From assembly GCF_002252705.1 (NCBI RefSeq), contig NZ_NQLA01000012.1, forward strand, positions 1 through 63,206: 63,206 nt of DNA, written 5' to 3'. Positions 56,581-63,206 of the stretch are shown piece after piece (position 1 is the first letter of the stretch; every line of letters begins with the position of its first letter). Position numbers and translations under genes: made by a program. The stretch comes from Vulcanococcus limneticus LL. Its GTDB lineage: Bacteria; Cyanobacteriota; Cyanobacteriia; PCC-6307; Cyanobiaceae. The notes under the pieces were generated by a model. The model worked only from the letters and a program-made list of their open reading frames with translations, was not told where the DNA came from and searched no databases.

Positions 56581-56584
56581 GCCC

Positions 56585-57367
56585 TCACATCCCGGTGATG
56601 CAGTAGCCGGCGTCCACGTAGATCACCTGCCCGGTGATCCCCGAGGCCAGGGGGCTGGCCAGGAAGGCCGCCGTGCCGCCCACCTCCTCCTGGGTCACGG
56701 TGCGGCGCAGCGGGGCCTTCTCCTCCACGTTGTGGATCATGTCGAGGATGCCGCCGATGGCGCTGCTGGCCAGGGTGCGGATCGGGCCGGCGCTGATGGC
56801 GTTCACCCGCACCTGTTGGTCGGGGCCCAGTTCGGCGGCCAGGTAGCGCACGGAGGCCTCCAGGGCCGCCTTGGCCACGCCCATCACGTTGTAGTTGGGA
56901 ATGGCCCGCTCGGCGCCCAGGTAGCTGAGGGTGATCACGCTGGCGCCGGGGTTGAACAGGGGCTTGGCGTGGCGGCAGAGGGGCGCCAGGGAGTAGGCGC
57001 TCACCTCCAGGGCGCGGGCGAAGCCCTCAGGACTGATCGCGCTGTAGTCGCCGATCAGCTCCTCCTTGCCGGCGAAGGCCAGGCAGTGCACCAGCACGTC
57101 GATCGAGCCCCACTGCTCCTTGACCCGGGCGAACACGGCCTCGATCTGGGCCGGGTCCTGCACGTTCAGGGGCTCGAACAGGCTGGGGGCGAGAGGGGCG
57201 GTGAGATCGCGCACCTTGGTCTCGAAGCGGCCCTTCTCATCGGGCAGGTAGGTGACGCCCAGCTCGGCTCCGGCCGCATGCAGCTGCTGGGCGATGCCCC
57301 AGGCGATCGACTTGTTGTTGGCGATGCCGGTGACGAGGGCCTTCTTGCCGCGCAGATCGAGGAGCAT
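56585..57367 (-). CDS. fabI: enoyl-[acyl-carrier-protein] reductase
   Basis: A 260-residue NADH-dependent reductase of the last fatty-acid elongation step. Signatures are KKALVTGIANNKSIAWGIAQQL, LVHCLAFAGKEEL, the catalytic Tyr/Lys region YLGAERAIPNYNVMGVAKAALE, NAISAGPIRTLAS, and the end VIYVDAGYCITGM. ATG at 57367 was chosen at the usual family start. Divergent from the photolyase-like gene. Confidence 0.97.
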   Translation of the reverse strand: MLLDLRGKKALVTGIANNKSIAWGIAQQLHAAGAELGVTYLPDEKGRFETKVRDLTAPLAPSLFEPLNVQDPAQIEAVFARVKEQWGSIDVLVHCLAFAGKEELIGDYSAISPEGFARALEVSAYSLAPLCRHAKPLFNPGASVITLSYLGAERAIPNYNVMGVAKAALEASVRYLAAELGPDQQVRVNAISAGPIRTLASSAIGGILDMIHNVEEKAPLRRTVTQEEVGGTAAFLASPLASGITGQVIYVDAGYCITGM

Positions 57368-57535
57368 CGGAGGAGCGGAGGGGGTGAGGTCGTCCAGCCG
57401 GCTGGCCGGACGGACGGTGCAATCGGGCGATTCTCCCCCAACCCGGGCCCCCAGCTCCTGAGCCAAGTCGTCACCGCCAGCCCCCCTTCGTCAGGGTCCG
57501 GCCGCCAGGATCGGCCGCGACGCCAGTGCGCCGCC

Positions 57536-59014
57536 GTGCCGGAGTTCCCCCAGCCCGATCGCCCCACCGTGCCGGCGCCGCCGACCCTGCAGGGGGTCCC
57601 ATTGGCCTGGCCCACCGCCGCCGGCGACCTGCCGCGCCAGTTCCCCTCCCGGGCCGCCCTGGCCGCCGAGCTGCAGCGCCAGTTCCCCGCCGCCCTGGGC
57701 CCAGGCCCCGACCAGCCGGCGGAAGCCGGCCTGAGCCCGATCCCGGGGGGGCGCCGGGCCGCCGAGGCACGCCTGGCCGCCATCGAGCCGGGGCATTACG
57801 GCAGCAGCCGCAACCACATGGATGGCGCCGTGACCCGCCTCTCCCCCTACATCCGCCACGGCGTCCTGACCCTGGCGGAGGTCCGCGACGCCGTGTTCGC
57901 CTGGCTCCAGCGCAGCGGACGCCCCCGCCGCGAGGCTGAGAAGCTGATCAACGAGCTGGGCTGGCGCGACTACTGGCAGCGCCTCTGGCGCCAGCACGGC
58001 GAGGCCATCTGGCACGACCTGGAGCCGCTCAAGACCGGCCACGCCCCCAGCTCCTATGCCGCCGAGCTGCCCGACGACCTGCGCCAGGGCCGTACGGGCC
58101 TGGCCTGCATCGACGGCTTCAGCGCCGAGCTCAGCGAAACCGGCTGGCTGCACAACCACGCCCGGATGTGGCTGGCGGCCTACGTGGTGCACTGGCGCCG
58201 GGTGCGCTGGCAGGCGGGCGCCCGCTGGTTCCTGCAGCACTTGCTCGACGGCGACCCCGCCAGCAACAACCTCAGCTGGCAGTGGGTGGCCAGCTGCTTC
58301 AGCACCAAGCCCTACCTCTTCAACCGCGCCAATCTGGAGCGCTACGGCGGCGATCGCTTCTGCCGCGGCTGCCGTGCCGCCGCGGCCGGCACCTGCCCGT
58401 TCGAGGCCAGCTACGAGCAACTGCAGGCCCGGCTGTTCGGCGAGCAGGCCCCGGCCAGGTCCCCGTCCGATTCCGTTGGTCCGCCGGTCAAGGGCGGCGC
58501 AGCACCCGCCGCAGCCCTGCCCTCCCCCGCCCGCCCGGTCCTCTGGATCCACGGCGAGGCGCTGGGCCCCGCCAACCCCGCCCTACGGGCCCACCCCGGC
58601 AGGCCGGCCCTGTTCGTGTTCGACGACGCCCTGATCGCCGGCCACACCACCACCACCAGCGGCGATGGCGCTGCCGCCGGTGGGGCCGCCAGCCCCCTGA
58701 ACCTCAAGCGCCTGGCCTTCCTGCAGGAGTGCCTCCTGGAGCTACCCGTGACGATCCGCCGCGGGGATGGGGCCGCCGAGCTGCTGGCCTTCGCCCAGCG
58801 TCACGGGGCCGACGCCATCGTCACCAGCGCCGGCGTGGACCCGCGCTTCGAGGCGATCCGCGCCCGGCTGGCAGCCGCGCTGCCGGTGCAGGTGCTGACC
58901 CCGGAGCCCTTCGTGGCCCTGAAGGAGGAGGAGACGGATCTGGGGCGCTTTGGCCGCTACTGGCGCCGCGCCGAAGCGAAGGTCTGGGCCGGATTCCCCG
59001 GGCACGGGGCCTGA
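57536..59014 (+). CDS. photolyase/cryptochrome-like flavoprotein with swapped domain order
   Basis: A 492-residue protein. The FAD-binding domain comes first (about residues 70-300): RLSPYIRHGVLTLAEVRDAVF, INELGWRDYWQRLW, IDGFSAELSETGWLHNHARMWLA, LLDGDPASNNLSWQWVASCFS and FNRANLERYGG. A Cys motif CX2CX7C lies at 276, 279 and 287. After a linker, residues 333-460 look like the Rossmann half normally found at the N-terminus: ALGPANPALRAHPGRPALFVFDD, LNLKRLAFLQECLL and VTIRRGDGAAELL. Ordinary photolyases have the opposite order. DNA repair or blue-light signalling are both possible. The GTG start is the first plausible one; no ATG lies before the FAD domain. Confidence 0.85.
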   Translation: MPEFPQPDRPTVPAPPTLQGVPLAWPTAAGDLPRQFPSRAALAAELQRQFPAALGPGPDQPAEAGLSPIPGGRRAAEARLAAIEPGHYGSSRNHMDGAVTRLSPYIRHGVLTLAEVRDAVFAWLQRSGRPRREAEKLINELGWRDYWQRLWRQHGEAIWHDLEPLKTGHAPSSYAAELPDDLRQGRTGLACIDGFSAELSETGWLHNHARMWLAAYVVHWRRVRWQAGARWFLQHLLDGDPASNNLSWQWVASCFSTKPYLFNRANLERYGGDRFCRGCRAAAAGTCPFEASYEQLQARLFGEQAPARSPSDSVGPPVKGGAAPAAALPSPARPVLWIHGEALGPANPALRAHPGRPALFVFDDALIAGHTTTTSGDGAAAGGAASPLNLKRLAFLQECLLELPVTIRRGDGAAELLAFAQRHGADAIVTSAGVDPRFEAIRARLAAALPVQVLTPEPFVALKEEETDLGRFGRYWRRAEAKVWAGFPGHGA

Positions 59015-59087
59015 AGCCCAGCCCCCGCAGCTCCCCAGCCGACCTGCCGGAGCGACCCGCCACCCCGTCGCAACGCCCCCCAGCCGC

Positions 59088-59735
59088 TCAGGGCTGGGCC
59101 TGGCCAGCCGGAGCGCCGCCCCCCCGCAGCAGCGCCTCCTCCTGCTCACGCACCTCGGCCGCCGGCGGCAGCAGATCGGATTCCTCGAGCAGCGGGAAGC
59201 GCTCCACCTTCACCTCGGCGGCGCTGCGGGGCGGCTCCGTCCACTGCCAGCTGCTGCGTGGCGCTCGGGCCCGGCAGAGGGCCTCCAGCTCGCGGCGCAG
59301 GGCACGGCGCACATCCGCTCGGGCCACCGCCTCGAAGAACTCGGCGCGGCTGGCCACCCCCGAGCTGAAGGGGGCCGTGCCGTTGCCGTTGAACAGCCGG
59401 GCCGGATCCACCAGCCAGCGCGGCCGGCAGGTGCCCCGCTGGCTGGTGTCGGTCTCGAGCCAGAGGTGCAGGCCGTAGCCGTCGGGCTGGCTCACCACCG
59501 CCAGGCCGTCGTGGGGCTGGACGCGCTGCAGTGGATAGATCGCCCAGCTGGCGCGGCGATGGGCCGGCACGCAGCCCGCCAGCAACAGCCCCGCCAGGGC
59601 AAGGGGCAGCAACGGCTGGGGCCGTGCGGGCCCTCGGGCGGTCGGTGCTGGCGGCACGGCGGGAGAGGCAATCGCAGGGATCCTGACGGAGTGCCCCCGA
59701 CGACTTGGCTCTCCAGGCGACAATCCGCTCCCCAT
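59088..59735 (-). CDS. putative lipoprotein
   Basis: A 215-residue protein with a lipobox-like end of signal peptide (LALAGLLLAGC, Cys at about 55). The stretch before the hydrophobic core is unusually long, about 40 residues of Pro/Ala/Arg, so the start may be wrong; no better ATG, GTG or TTG was found between 59735 and the core. The mature part contains YPLQRVQPHDGLAVVSQPDGYGLHLWLETDT, FEAVARADVRRALRRELEALC and a C-terminal acidic helix. Function unknown. Confidence 0.65.
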   Translation of the reverse strand: MGSGLSPGEPSRRGHSVRIPAIASPAVPPAPTARGPARPQPLLPLALAGLLLAGCVPAHRRASWAIYPLQRVQPHDGLAVVSQPDGYGLHLWLETDTSQRGTCRPRWLVDPARLFNGNGTAPFSSGVASRAEFFEAVARADVRRALRRELEALCRARAPRSSWQWTEPPRSAAEVKVERFPLLEESDLLPPAAEVREQEEALLRGGGAPAGQAQP

Positions 59736-59828
59736 GCCGGGCCATCCCATACCGCCGGGAGCGCTCCGCCGCGTCCCCAGCACCCCTCTGCCGCGCCGGC
59801 CCCGCGCCGCCGCACCCACCTGTCGCCC

Positions 59829-60455
59829 ATGGTCCTCACTCCCTCCACGATGCTGCCGCTGGGCACGCCCCTGCCCGCCTTCCGCCTGCCGCGGGTGAAC
59901 GGGCCCGCCAGGCCCACCGGCCAGGGCCCCGCCGCCGCCGACCCGGCCCTCTCAGCCGGCGCTCCGCTCGACTCCCGCGACCTGGCGGGCCGGCCGCTGC
60001 TGGTGCTGTTCCTCTGTGCCCACTGCCCCTTCGTGAAGCACATCGAGCCCGAGATCGGCCGCCTGGAGCGCGACTACGGCGATCACCTGGGGATCGTGGC
60101 CATCGCCAGCAACAGCATCCTCACCCACCCCCAGGACGGCCCCGAGGGCCTGCGGCGCCAGGCCGAGCACCAGGGCTGGCGCTTTCCCTACCTGTTCGAC
60201 GCCGACCAGCACATAGCCCGGGCCTTCCGGGCGGCCTGCACGCCGGATCCGTTCCTGTTCGACGCGGCGCAGCGGCTGGTGTACCGGGGCCAGCTGGATG
60301 CCAGCCGTCCCGGCAATGGGCTGGCCTGCGACGGCCGGGACCTGCGGGCCGCCCTCGACGCCCTGCTGGCCGGCGATCCCGTCAACCCGGAGCAACAGCC
60401 CGCGATCGGCTGCAACCTCAAGTGGCACCCGGGCCAGGCACCCGCCTGGGGCTGA
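59829..60455 (+). CDS. thioredoxin-family peroxiredoxin-like protein
   Basis: A 208-residue thioredoxin-fold protein of the AhpC/TSA-redoxin type. The active-site-like motif is LVLFLCAHCPFVKHIEPEI (CAHC at about residues 63-66). The rest follows the fold: YGDHLGIVAIASNSI, FPYLFDADQHIARAF, TPDPFLFDAAQRLVYRGQLD. Related proteins carry the same C-x-H-C pattern. A low-complexity insert (GPARPTGQGPAAADPALSAG) sits before the active site. No signal peptide. A role in thiol redox or peroxide defence is likely, with unknown partner. Confidence 0.85.
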   Translation: MVLTPSTMLPLGTPLPAFRLPRVNGPARPTGQGPAAADPALSAGAPLDSRDLAGRPLLVLFLCAHCPFVKHIEPEIGRLERDYGDHLGIVAIASNSILTHPQDGPEGLRRQAEHQGWRFPYLFDADQHIARAFRAACTPDPFLFDAAQRLVYRGQLDASRPGNGLACDGRDLRAALDALLAGDPVNPEQQPAIGCNLKWHPGQAPAWG

Positions 60456-60490
60456 AGCAGCTCCCGAACGCGGGGCTTAAGGTTGCCTTC

Positions 60491-61729
60491 ATGCAGGTGC
60501 CTCCCTTCAGTCTCACCGAACAGCTTCATCACCTGGGTGAGGCCCTCGATGACGCCGTGCTGCAGGTGTTGCGCAGCGGCCAGTACATCGGCGGCGGGGT
60601 AATCGCCGCCTTTGAGGCCGCCTTCGGCGAGGCCACCGGCTCCCCCCACGCCATCGGCTGCAACAGCGGCACCGATGCCCTGATCCTGGCCCTGCGGGGC
60701 CTGGGCATCGGCCCGGGCGACGAGGTGATCACTTGCTCCTTCAGTTTCTTCGCCACCGCCGAGGCCATCAGCGCCGTGGGCGCCACGCCGGTGTTCGTGG
60801 ATGTGGAGCCCAGCTCCTATCTGATCGATCTGGATCAGCTGGAGGCCGCCATCACGCCGGCCACCAAAGCGCTGCTGCCGGTGCACCTGTTCGGCCGGCC
60901 GGTGGACATGGAGCGGGTCTGCGCCATCGCCAACCGCCACGGCCTCAAGGTGGTGGAGGACTGTGCCCAGGCGAGCGGCGCCAGCTGGGCCGGCCGGCCG
61001 GTGGGCAGCTGGGGCGACGCGGGCTGCTTCAGCTTCTTCCCCACGAAGAACCTCGGCGGCGCCGGTGATGGCGGCGCCGTCACCTGCCGCGACGAGGGCC
61101 TGGCCCGGAAGATCCGTGAGCTGGCGGTGCACGGGATGCCCCGCCGCTACCTGCACACCTCCCTCGGCTACAACAGCCGCCTCGACGCCATCCAGGCGGC
61201 GGTGCTGAACGTGAAGCTGCCGCACCTGGAGCGCTGGATCAGCCAACGCCGGGCCGTGGCCGAGCGCTACCGCCAGGGGCTCCAGACCGCCGCGGCCATC
61301 CAGCTGCCGGAGGCCGGCCCCGATGGCCACAGCTGGAACCAGTTCGTGGTGAGGGTGCCCAGTTGTCCAGGCGGTGCGGCCAGCTGCGGCGGCGGCTGCA
61401 CCCCCTCCGCCGACAGCGCCGCCTACGGCCTGCCGGAGGCCGCCTGCCGCGACTGGCTCAAGCAGCGCCTCCAGGACGCCGGCGTGACGACGATCATCTA
61501 CTACCCAATCCCCATCCACCGCCAGCCGGCCTACGCGGAGCTGGGCTATGGGCCGGGCTCCCTGCCCGTCACCGAGCGCCTGTGCGGCGAGGTCCTGAGC
61601 CTGCCGATCTTCCCGGAACTGAGCGAGGCCCAACAGCAGCGCGTGATCGAGGTCCTGGGAGAGCTGGCGGGAGCCTGCGCCAGCGCCACCCCGGTCGGCC
61701 AGCCGGCGGGAGCCGCCGTCGCGGCCTGA
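60491..61729 (+). CDS. DegT/DnrJ/EryC1/StrS-family aminotransferase
   Basis: A 412-residue PLP enzyme that aminates keto-sugars in nucleotide-sugar synthesis. Motifs are QYIGGGVIAAFEAAF, AIGCNSGTDALILALRGLG, VITCSFSFFATAEAI, VVEDCAQASGASW, the PLP lysine in FSFFPTKNLGG (Lys186), NSRLDAIQAAVL, and YYPIPIHRQPAYAELGY. An insert of about 30 residues near 291-320 contains four cysteines (292, 299, 303, 319). It probably makes an amino sugar for surface polysaccharide. It starts 35 bp after the thioredoxin-fold gene. Confidence 0.93.
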   Translation: MQVPPFSLTEQLHHLGEALDDAVLQVLRSGQYIGGGVIAAFEAAFGEATGSPHAIGCNSGTDALILALRGLGIGPGDEVITCSFSFFATAEAISAVGATPVFVDVEPSSYLIDLDQLEAAITPATKALLPVHLFGRPVDMERVCAIANRHGLKVVEDCAQASGASWAGRPVGSWGDAGCFSFFPTKNLGGAGDGGAVTCRDEGLARKIRELAVHGMPRRYLHTSLGYNSRLDAIQAAVLNVKLPHLERWISQRRAVAERYRQGLQTAAAIQLPEAGPDGHSWNQFVVRVPSCPGGAASCGGGCTPSADSAAYGLPEAACRDWLKQRLQDAGVTTIIYYPIPIHRQPAYAELGYGPGSLPVTERLCGEVLSLPIFPELSEAQQQRVIEVLGELAGACASATPVGQPAGAAVAA

Positions 61730-61891
61730 GCCCCCGCGGCCGCGGTGCGCCCATCAGCTCCCACGGCGTAACCCCGACTACCGGAGCGTTCAGCCAGGCG
61801 TGTGTGGCGGAACATCGCCGCCCCGAGACCTCGCCATAGGGTCCGGCTGTTCCGAAAGGCCCCCTCTGCGGCAGCGGAGGCGCCCCACGCC

Positions 61892-62224
61892 ATGACCCTT
61901 CCCACTCCGCGCTTCGGGCGCCGTCGCGCGATCCGGGTGAGCCTCGCGGCGATCCCTGGCATCGTTTCCGCAACGGGGATCTGGTGGGCACTCAGTCCCA
62001 GAGGCCGTGATCATCGGCCTGATCGATCGCCATGCCGCTCGCGACTGGGGCGATCTCAACGCCGAGGACAAGAGCGCCAATGACGCCGATCACAGCCACG
62101 CAGAAGGCTGGCTCTTCTCCAGCTACGACACCGAGGAGCACGGGACCATCTGGGCGATCACAGAAGGCTGCGCGGCGATGGCGGCGGTCCCCTCACCACG
62201 GTTCTGTTCCCTGAGGATTACTGA
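61892..62224 (+). pseudogene. frameshifted remnant of a small phage/plasmid-type protein
   Basis: Three frames together read like one small protein of a family I recall from bacterial accessory genes (pattern ending GDWGDL..ED..AND ... ITEADRS.TTVLLPEDY). Frame A has PGIVSATGIWWALSP (about 61955-62000). Frame B has LIDRHAARDWGDLNAEDKSAND and GWLFSSYDTEEHGTIWAITE (about 62010-62170). Frame C has LTTVLFPEDY ending at TGA 62224. Two frameshifts separate the parts, so it is probably inactive. The family name is not certain. Confidence 0.6.
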
Positions 62225-62437
62225 GACTCGACGCTCTGACTCCAGCTGAGGCAGCCGCGATTGCCTCACTGCTGCAGCTGATCTTGGATCCACAGTGGAG
62301 GCTTGAAGGCCCTCAACAACCGTCCGAAGAAAAGGTTGCCCCCCTGTTTGGGCATGCCGGAAACCAGCAGAGGCCTGGGGGGGGGGGTGTTGCTGTCCCA
62401 AAGGTAGAAGGCGGATCAACCGGCGCGCCCCCCAAGG

Positions 62438-62632
62438 TCAGCGCTGCAGCAGCCAGCGCAGCAGCGACAACCCGATGATCATCCCGATGCCGGTGTTCCA
62501 GAACCAGGAGGGGCGCTCTGCCAACCGCTGCAGCCAAGCCGGCAGCTGATCGCGCCACTGCTCCAGCGCCAGCACAGCCAGCAGCAGCACGAGCAGGGGG
62601 ATGCCGATGGCCAACACGAGTTCGCTGAGCAT
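62438..62632 (-). CDS. small two-helix membrane protein
   Basis: A 64-residue protein with two hydrophobic helices (about residues 5-23 and 45-61) joined by an amphipathic stretch (EQWRDQLPAWLQRLAERPSW). The predicted topology would leave the loop on one side. No family recognised. It sits in the gene-poor end of the window with no partners. ATG start; composition is consistent with a real gene. Confidence 0.55.
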   Translation of the reverse strand: MLSELVLAIGIPLLVLLLAVLALEQWRDQLPAWLQRLAERPSWFWNTGIGMIIGLSLLRWLLQR

Positions 62633-63084
62633 CGGCGCCTCTCCTCTGCGCGAACCCCATCCAGCCCTGTGGGCCAGAACAGCCAGCCCGTCGAACCTGC
62701 GCTAGTACAAGTGTGCGCATCTGGAGCGGTTCATGGGCGTCCCTCTCCCCCGGCCTGCGCTCCTGGCGGCGCAACTTGAAACCCCAGTCCAGGACTGGCC
62801 TTATCTCGATGAAGGCGTGCTACTCAAGACCCGCAGCCCAAGGGCTGCATGACCTGATAAGGGTTCCAGCACCACGCCGGGGCGAACTGCATCCCGGTGC
62901 TCACCTGCCAGCTGCACCAGGGTCTGACCGCCCATGGTTCGCACTTCACCAGCCGCTGCCAGGGCCGGACCGATGACATTGTGCGCGTGCAGATCTGGGC
63001 ATCAAGTTCTCCGCAGTGGCGAGCAACAGCGGTTTGCCATACAGGCCTTGGGGAGAGGAGCGATGGCGCGGAAGCCCAACCCAG
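62633..63084. other. gene-poor, degenerate region
   Basis: Over about 450 bp I see no gene that I can support. A 39-residue open frame (62733-62852, containing LETPVQDWPYLDEGVLLKTR) and a following frame (NCIPVLTCQLHQGLTAHGS, about 62886-62942) look like fragments of protein-coding sequence, but stop codons break them. It may be decayed coding sequence. Confidence 0.4.
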
Positions 63085-63206
63085 TCAGGATGGAGGGTTA
63101 GGCGGCAGATCATGGAGCGCCTGCACCACTTCAGGTTGCAGCATGACCAAGGTCGTGCCCTCTTGATTGTCGGTCGGCACCTCCAGTTGCAGCGGCAGCA
63201 CTTCGC
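63085..63206 (-). CDS. C-terminal end of a protein cut by the window edge
   Basis: The minus strand reads from the window end through 39 codons (EVLPLQLEVPTDNQEGTTLV, then MLQPEVVQALHDLPPNPPS) to a TGA at 63087-63085. Its composition is protein-like and not simply GC-driven. The start lies outside the window and I do not recognise the family. Confidence 0.45.
   Translation of the reverse strand, partial: EVLPLQLEVPTDNQEGTTLVMLQPEVVQALHDLPPNPPS

Noticed and set aside
1-63206. CRISPR arrays, insertion sequences, riboswitches and rRNA
   Set aside because: No regular direct-repeat array, transposase gene, known riboswitch core (including none before cobS) or rRNA sequence was recognised on reading both strands.

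Overview
The window is a GC-rich stretch (roughly two thirds G+C by eye) of a picocyanobacterial chromosome, most likely Cyanobium or a related freshwater/halotolerant Synechococcus. Four small photosystem II genes (psbH, psbN, psbI, psbK), the nitrogen regulator NtcA, a PII protein with ammonium transporters, and many cyanobacteria-restricted families (DUF3084, DUF3146, DUF3155, DUF3181, DUF3769, DUF4079, DUF4278) point that way. Genes are densely packed on both strands with many 1-11 bp overlaps. I see no insertion sequence, prophage or CRISPR array.

Layout. 0-6 kb: a small secreted Cys protein, an alpha/beta hydrolase, a coupled pair (degenerate cobalamin adenosyltransferase and dCTP deaminase), RNase PH, ntcA with a textbook NtcA-type promoter, a DUF3084 membrane coiled-coil protein and a YqgF/RuvC-fold protein. 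6-15 kb: DUF3146, pth and tatA, then psbH, psbN and psbI interrupted by a 3.1 kb GH38 alpha-mannosidase gene, then a very large outer-membrane DUF3769 protein. 15-25 kb: a minus-strand run glyA, GlcNAc-1-P transferase, cinA, leuC, leuD; tRNA-Arg; small conserved genes; murJ; sfsA. 25-31 kb: the nitrogen-uptake block, two different ammonium transporters followed by a GlnK-like PII gene, with NtcA-like promoters in front of both transporters, then ispH. 31-40 kb: DUF1997, DUF4079, purH, esterase, DUF3155, a sensor histidine kinase with an upstream NtcA-like site, cobS, tgt, psbK and a WecG/TagA glycosyltransferase. 40-52 kb: a 1084-residue GH15/phosphorylase-kinase-like protein, a Gfo/Idh oxidoreductase, a CNNM-type CBS protein, a CAU tRNA, a secreted protein, pyrE, ygfZ, a RecB-like nuclease, phosphohexomutase and rdgB. 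52-61.7 kb: YciI, GH1 glucosidase, carotenoid oxygenase, hisB, an orphan Nif11 peptide, fabI, a photolyase-like protein with swapped domain order, a lipoprotein, a thioredoxin-fold protein and a DegT aminotransferase. 61.7-63.2 kb: a gene-poor end with a frameshifted gene remnant, a two-helix membrane peptide and a gene cut by the window edge.

How it fits together. Most genes are housekeeping. The coherent theme is nitrogen control: NtcA, two ammonium transporters and a PII protein that lacks both classical T-loop modification residues (Asn49, Phe51). GTA-N8-TAC-like sites spaced 22 bp from -10-like hexamers precede ntcA and both transporters, which suggests a locally wired ammonium-uptake module. 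The other striking item is the photolyase/cryptochrome-like protein whose FAD domain precedes its Rossmann domain.
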